Assembly (NCBI GenBank): GCA_024220505.1
Contig: JAKZZE010000025.1
Span: 310,001-374,000, forward strand
Length of the DNA: 64,000 nucleotides
Reading direction: 5' to 3'
Origin: Rhizopus arrhizus
Lineage: Eukaryota; Mucoromycota; Mucoromycetes; Mucorales; Rhizopodaceae
Shown: one piece after another, positions 58,713-64,000 of the stretch
How the letters are laid out: every line of letters begins with the position of its first letter
Numbering within the stretch: position 1 is the first letter of the stretch
The notes under the pieces: model-generated
The model's input: only the letters and a program-made list of their open reading frames with translations
Told to the model about the DNA's origin: nothing
Databases searched by the model: none
Made by a program: the position numbers and the translations under genes

Positions 58713-59202
58713 ATGAGACTCATCACCCACAACATGTTGCAATGTCACGTTAAAAACTGTAACAATAACAATTTTCCACTTCGATTCGAAGACGTACAAG
58801 TAGAATTGATCGAAGCTGATTTTAACCCTGAATTTTTGGCTAACATGTTGAATAAAATTGACTGGGACGCATTAAGAAACACTGCTATTCAGGTAATATA
58901 CTTGTATACTGGAAATAGCAAAATGGGTTTTCACACGTTCAATTTGCTTTAGCTCGGTATTAATACCCTTCCTGAACAAGTACCTGAAGATGCCGAGGAG
59001 AATGAAGAGTTCTTAAAAGTTTTGCACAGCGTTATTTTAGAGGTAATACAAAATAAAAAGCAATACATTTGCGGGCAAGACTAACAAAGATATGTTATAG
59101 ACCCATGTTCAACAAGGTCAAATGGTTTGTCCTAACTGTAGCCATGTATATAAAATTAAGGACGGAATCCCCAACATGTTATTGGCAGAACATGAAATTT
59201 AA
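58713..59202 (+). CDS. TRM112: Multifunctional methyltransferase subunit TRM112
   Basis: Exons 58713-58892, 58953-59042 and 59101-59202, all phase 0, give 123 residues. It begins [16 protein letters not shown] and has [18 protein letters not shown] and, in the last exon, [20 protein letters not shown]; the four zinc-binding cysteines are in the two C-x-C segments. TRM112 is a small activator of several methyltransferases (Trm9, Trm11, Mtq2 and Bud23 in yeast), acting in tRNA, translation factor eRF1 and 18S rRNA modification. Its stop is only 13 bases from that of the convergent ferric-reductase-like gene, so the transcripts must overlap at their 3' ends. Confidence 0.96.
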
Positions 59203-59215
59203 TAAAATCGTATAT

Positions 59216-61048
59216 TTACAGTTGAAACCTTTCGGCATGTATAGCCCAAGAACGAGCAAGTGCTAAATTATGTATCCTTGTCACATCATGAGCACATACA
59301 CCAATAGCTACATCATCACCTTGGATATCGTTTAATAAAAGTGGATAGTTGGGTTTGCAATACTTCAATGTGAAGGGTATAGGTTCTCGTAGGGTTTCTT
59401 CTAGATCAGATGTATGGCCAGTGATAAAGATATGAACATTCACCTCAATCTGTTGAAGAGAGCTTGTAAATTCTAAAAGCTCCTTTTCAAATGCGTGATA
59501 TGTGTCTAAAAAAATCAGGTTAGGGCCTTTCTTGTTCTAGCACAGTGATGCCCTTTACCTATTGTATGTATACTCCAAATTAACTGAACAGATCGAGTCT
59601 TTATCGTGTGTTCCTTCTTATGAACATATTGTAATACAGAGATCCAAGGTGTAATGCCGACTCCGTCTGCAATCAAAACAATAGTTTTATAATCACCATA
59701 TTCAGAGCCTGAGAGATCCAACTGTGGCCTTCCCAAGGGTCTGCTGATTCTCAACTTTACCCTTTCTTGATTCACTGCTTTTTGATAGAAGGATAAAGTG
59801 CGTTTTCCAAATGCCTTGATATAAAATGTAAGCACTTGATTTTCTAAACTTTCATTCGATAATGGAAATCGAGATTCACCATGTCCTTCTACATCTTCTT
59901 TGCTCACTGAAAAAGAAATGAGTAGGCGGTAAGTTTTTATGTATCTCGTTTTGCTTTTTATGCTTACCATAATCAAATCTACAAATAGAAAACGGATGGG
60001 ATCCAATCCATGCGTGAAACCAAGAGGACGAAAAGGAAAGAAACGCAAATTGACCTGGTGTAGGGTTTGATACATGATAGGGCACGAAGGCTTGTACCTT
60101 GACTATATTTCCTGGCATACTTTCCAAAACACAAACATCCACTTGAAAGGATCGATCGATTTGATCTACTATCCAAAAGACAAGCACGGCTGCATAAAAT
60201 ACATAAAACGCCCAATGATGCAGGCACCCAAGCAAAATAAATGTGAAAAGTCCAAGGAGATGGGTCCATCGAAAGAGCCGGTAAGAAATCCGGCGAATGA
60301 GCGGATGGGACCCAATCACCAAGGTAATCATGGCCAAGAGCAGGCCGGTGCCAGTCATATAGCGAATATTGGTTGTCAGAGTCAGCAAGACGTTGCTGTC
60401 CTGTCGGTGGTAATTGTATTGAAACTGATAGGTGCCGTGATAAAGTGCTTCAACAAAGGCCAATCGACTGAACCAAGGATGCCAACCAAGTGTGTCTTGA
60501 ATGCAGTAAAAGTAACGTTGAACGATTGAAAGTTTGGCAGAGAGTGCGACAGCAATAGCTGTGTTGGCTATGGCAAGTTGAGCAGCTCGATTGGCGATGC
60601 CTTGAATGTAAAGATTACGACCTTCTAAATCGGTGTCTTCATTATTGGAATTGAACAATAAAAGGAGAATGTTGAAAAGTGCAAGTACTCCTAATTTAAG
60701 AATAAACTGTACAGATAGGGGTAAATTAAACCACTTCCACTCATAATTCAACCAATACCATCTTGTTCTAGTATGGTTTATGACGGGGTGACCTAAAAGC
60801 TTTTGCTTGTTATATTTTAATTGCTTTAGCCAAGAATGTATTAAAAGTGTGATGAAAGTGGCTGATAAACCAATGATGTAAATGATGAGGGCTTTGTATT
60901 CTCTTTGATATCGTTCCTGAATGATTGTATTGTCTTTAACATGAGAAGTTGGGAATGTAACAAAGGCAAGGTATGAATTAAGTTGTGCAAGTATGGCAAG
61001 AAGAAATAAGCCCGATATGCAGTATACTACAATTGATTTTCGGGTCAT
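59216..61048 (-). CDS. Ferric-reductase-like transmembrane oxidoreductase
   Basis: Exons 61048-59968, 59906-59559 and 59505-59216 give 572 residues. Several membrane helices are followed by the ferric-reductase core with two His pairs spaced for a bis-haem arrangement: His 190/His 204 (GWHPWFSRL, ALYHGTYQF) and His 263/His 277 (TH, then LHHW), each with 13 residues between. The FAD segment is HPFSICRFDY (HPFS motif) and the NAD(P) segment IVLIADGVGITPWISVL. Such enzymes reduce Fe3+ or Cu2+ at the plasma membrane for uptake. It lacks the EF hands of NOX5 and is shorter than yeast Fre proteins. An N-terminal extra hydrophobic segment (about 5-30) could be a signal anchor. Confidence 0.9.
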
Positions 61049-61136
61049 TCTTCATGGTAAAGAAAAGGAGGAAGGTACAACAATAAGAATATATTTTAGT
61101 ATTTTTTTTTGGGCTTTGATCAACCAATCAAAAAAT

Positions 61137-62906
61137 TTATTTCATTGGCTCGTTGACTAAAAGCTCAGGTAACACTTTAGTTAAAATAAGATCCACCAAA
61201 AAGTACAGCAGGTGTTTGTTGATTTTCTTGTTTTGTATTGGTTCCAAGATATCATGTATATGTGATTGAAGTTGGTTTAAATCCTTTGTTTCAAATAAGA
61301 TATAACCAACACTCGCTAAATATGCAAAGGTTAACAGGACAAAAAGCATGTTGAGCTTATATTTTACGTGGTATGGATATAGTTAGTAATCTTTCTGCTC
61401 GAACTCTCATCTGCTCTCTTTGTAGTGGAGTAGTTGGCTCGGATCTTTCCATGAATTCACCATTTGGCCATAGCAGATCAATACCAAGCCTCAAGTAAAA
61501 TACAACATGATCTTCACTAAGAAGATGCAATACTGTTTGTTCCAAAAATCTATTCATAGAAACTTTTGTTTGATTCAACAGAATAATAAGTATACATACT
61601 ACTTTTTTACTTGTCTATCAATAGCCCTCCTCCAAAAACGCGAATAATTGGCCAAAAGAACATGGACAACATCTGCCACGCAAATTGTAACAAAGGTCTC
61701 TCTTGCACCAGACATGCAGCATAAAAAAACTCCATGATAGGTTCAATCATCCGCATCTGTCCGGTGAGTTTCTTGTGCTGATTAACTCGCTGATATCTTT
61801 CCTGGGACTGTGTGAATGTAGCTACGAGGTAGGTCCAAAAGGATCGAATGGGTGCTAAAAAGACTTGCAAGATAATGTAGCCAAACGAAAACCTTTGACG
61901 ACGACTGGCGAAACTATCCGCTTCAGGCTCATCTGTCTCTACTACAATCTCTTGTCCTTGCAGCCTTCGCTTTTCTTGAAGACGCTGCATTTGCCTTGTA
62001 AGGCTTTCATCTTTCTTTTCCTCTTCTTTTTTCGCTTTAGGTTGAAATGGATCTGATTGAGGTTTCCCGTTGGTAAGTGCACTGAAATAGGTCTGTGCAA
62101 ATTTTCCAGATGCTTCAAGTTCATCTAACTTGGGCTCGTAAGCAGCCAATAGCTAAAGTTTTACCTTAATATTTAGTCTATGCATTTTCTCTCTCTCTAA
62201 AAAAAGATGTTTTACCTTGCATATAATCATATGAATTGTATACGGATCCGCCAATGATTCAATCAGGTTGAAGAGAACCAAGTTTGATAATATCTCCCGA
62301 ACCAATTGCCGTACACAACTGCTTTCATAATCTTTGCTTTCTAATAATATCCTTAATATAGCCTCTGTCATCAATCGAAGGTATTCGAATTCTCTATGTT
62401 CTATAGGCTCCAGTGCATAGTGAGGCTGCATGCCATGGAAGAGCTCAGCTACCGAATTTGAACCACTACCATGGTTCATATGTATACGTATTTTGGCTTC
62501 TCGATAGTCATGGTAATGCAGTGTTAATAATTTTGGTATATCTATCAAGATCAATTCAGTCCAATCCACCTTTTTATACGAGGGGAGTTAAGGCCAACAA
62601 CAGAATAGAGTGCCACTTGTCAATTTTTACCTCATAACGAAGCCTTTTTTCAAGCTTTTGAACGACCAAAATTAAAATCTTCATGATTTCTGTTGTTAAA
62701 TCTTGGTCAGTGGTAATCAATCTATACCAAGGATGAATAAAGTCTCGTATAAGAAACGCGAAATAGGTATAAAGTTCAAGATCGACTGCTTTAGAATTGG
62801 TAATGTCTATAGGTGGACCTAATCTTCTAGGATCTGTCTTTGGTAAAGTGAGTAGTTCTGGAAATAGAATTCTTAAATGTAAAGGTCTGAGGTTATTGTT
62901 GTTCAT
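61137..62906 (-). CDS. PXA-domain membrane protein
   Basis: Exons 62906-62631, 62569-62216, 62152-61611, 61549-61368 and 61315-61137 give 510 residues. The PXA (PX-associated) domain covers about 25-210: AVDLELYTYFAFLIRDFIHPWYRLI, VDWTELILIDIPKLLTLHYH, HREFEYLRLMTEAILRILL, LVREILSNLVLFNLIESLADP and so on (only short pieces quoted, in order). PXA domains occur with PX domains in SNX13/14/25-type proteins and alone in some fungal proteins such as S. pombe Pxa1. Here there is no PX, RGS or nexin C domain I can see. The second half holds amphipathic and hydrophobic helices (FFWPIIRVFG, then a C-terminal helix LLTFAYLASVGYILF after the last intron). A membrane contact or lipid-linked role is inference. 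Confidence 0.82.
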
Positions 62907-63096
62907 TGTTTTTAAAAGAAGGAAGAAAAAAAGGTGATATCAGTTGATCTCGAAAAGGGAAGAGTGAGCTTGTGTTACTCCGTCACGTGAATCAATTGGT
63001 TTAAACAATGCAGGCTGAATAGCTTATGACAGCTTGTTTCATTTAGCGCTACCTTCTTCTCAACTTTCTCTTTTATTCATTTCCTCTAAAAACTGC

Positions 63097-63625
63097 ATGA
63101 ATTCAAGTAAAAAATCAACTAAGCATAAACCTATTAATGACATTTTGTCCAATCCGAAATCTGAGTGTTCAAAAAAAGGTTCACAAAGGCGTCCAGTAAT
63201 CATCAGGAATTTAATCAGTCCAAAGACAGAATGACGCTTAAAAAATTATTCAGTTGTTCAGTAAAAGGCGAACGAGATGTTGAAAAGAATAACGATAGGT
63301 GCAAGGCAGTGATATATGAACTATTACAAATGTTCCAATAGGTAAAGCCGATTATAAGATAGTGAAGGGTCGTCATCAAAATTCTACTGAGGTTAATAGA
63401 CTTGAAAGTGGAGTTAGTGCACTGTTATGTAGAATAGAGAGGAATCTCTGTATTCAATTAAATAAAGATGAAAAACAGAAGTTTATGAATTTCTTGAATC
63501 TTTTTATTGTTAAAAGACAAGAAAGAGAATTCAATGGATATAAACTATGTCCTGTTTATAAAGTTGACTATCAAGGAATTAAATTTGCACAAGTTAAACT
63601 ATTGGTTATTTGCGTGCAGCTATGA
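63097..63625 (+). other. Possible small or decayed gene
   Basis: An ATG at 63097 opens a 45-codon basic frame (MNSSKKSTKHKPINDIL) ending at 63234. Further on, a frame from about 63362 to 63625 (87 codons, ATG at 63362) contains ordinary protein-like sequence (RIERNLCIQLNKDEKQKFMNF). The piece between them (about 63255-63340) reads ERDVEKNNDRCKAVIYELLQ in one frame before a stop. No arrangement of introns gives me a continuous protein. No family recognised. The last 370 bases of the window show nothing. Confidence 0.3.
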
Positions 63626-64000
63626 TTATATAACATATAGTGTAAAGAAAGCTTAAATACAGTCATTATGTAATATAAAGATGTCTAGTAGTTTTATATA
63701 GTATTTAAATATTCAATGAAAAAGACACAATAACCAATGGCCAACCGAGATTCATTCAAGGATACCAAGTTGGGAGCTGCAAAATATCATAAAAGCTGCG
63801 TATATAGACGAAAGTAAAGCGAATACATGGAAATAATTTCATGATAATATCTTGTCAGACTGTTCGCTTTTTGGGACATTAAACAATCAATTTTTCAAAC
63901 CAAGAAAAGTAGGCATGCAGTCGAGAATGTATCCCTGGCCATGATAAAGAGTAAGCAAGTCTTTGTAAGATAATTTCTATGTAACAAATAAAACTAAGTT

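Overview
This is nuclear DNA from a filamentous fungus, most probably an early-diverging one of the Mucoromycota (Mucorales-like). The grounds are short spliceosomal introns (mostly 45-60 nt, often with a TACTAAC or CTAAC branch point just before the acceptor), AT-rich intergenic DNA full of long poly(A)/poly(T) runs, compact genes on both strands, and an intronless GH45 cellulase with a CBM1, a combination well known from Rhizopus and Mucor. There is no operon structure, no CRISPR array, and no tRNA or rRNA gene that I could recognise. Exon coordinates were worked out by hand from splice signals, reading-frame phase and protein-family continuity.

Layout, left to right. 1-5.3 kb: 3' part of IPI1 (+) and the HtrA-type protease NMA111 (-). 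6.9-12.4 kb: TCTP, a three-BRCT microcephalin-like protein, a small uncertain ORF and a CAP-Gly protein, all (+). 12.4-19.6 kb: a GC-richer non-coding or decayed stretch, a ricin-B-type lectin, riboflavin synthase and an RMI1/TDRD3-like OB-fold protein with a K/E-rich middle and Q/Y-rich tail (+), then RPB8 (-). 19.6-23.8 kb: gene-poor, with one unrecognised helical gene, a decayed Tc1/IS630-type DDE transposase and an orphan exon. 23.8-25.8 kb: a two-TM PPxY protein (+), signal peptidase subunit SPC1 (-) and a PEX4-like E2 (+). 25.8-27.9 kb: non-coding, with a probable reverse-transcriptase relic. 27.9-36.9 kb: PAK kinase (-), universal stress protein (+), CLIP-170-like protein (+), a Mis14/NSL1-like kinetochore protein (-), TRM61 (+), and the GH45 endoglucanase (-). 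38.6-40.7 kb: a 5'-truncated LINE flanked by a 14-bp target-site duplication. 41-50 kb: an N/S-rich orphan protein, thioredoxin and SED5 (all -), then a carnitine acetyltransferase ending in SKL (+). 50-64 kb: VPS9-domain protein (+), RPS18 (-), cytochrome b5 reductase (+), an unknown protein (-), an RNF220-like E3 (-), TRM112 (+), a ferric-reductase-like oxidoreductase (-) and a PXA-domain protein (-).

Most genes are housekeeping. Functional links include tRNA modification (TRM61, TRM112), peroxisomes (PEX4-like E2, carnitine acetyltransferase with a PTS1), the secretory and endosomal pathway (SPC1, SED5, VPS9, PXA), and microtubules and chromosomes (two CAP-Gly proteins, Mis14/NSL1-like, microcephalin-like). 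The most notable observations are three GC-AG introns supported by phase and homology, several one-base frameshifts in otherwise well-preserved genes (probable assembly indels), the RMI1/TDRD3-like protein with a prion-like tail, the microcephalin-type BRCT protein, and the transposon relics.
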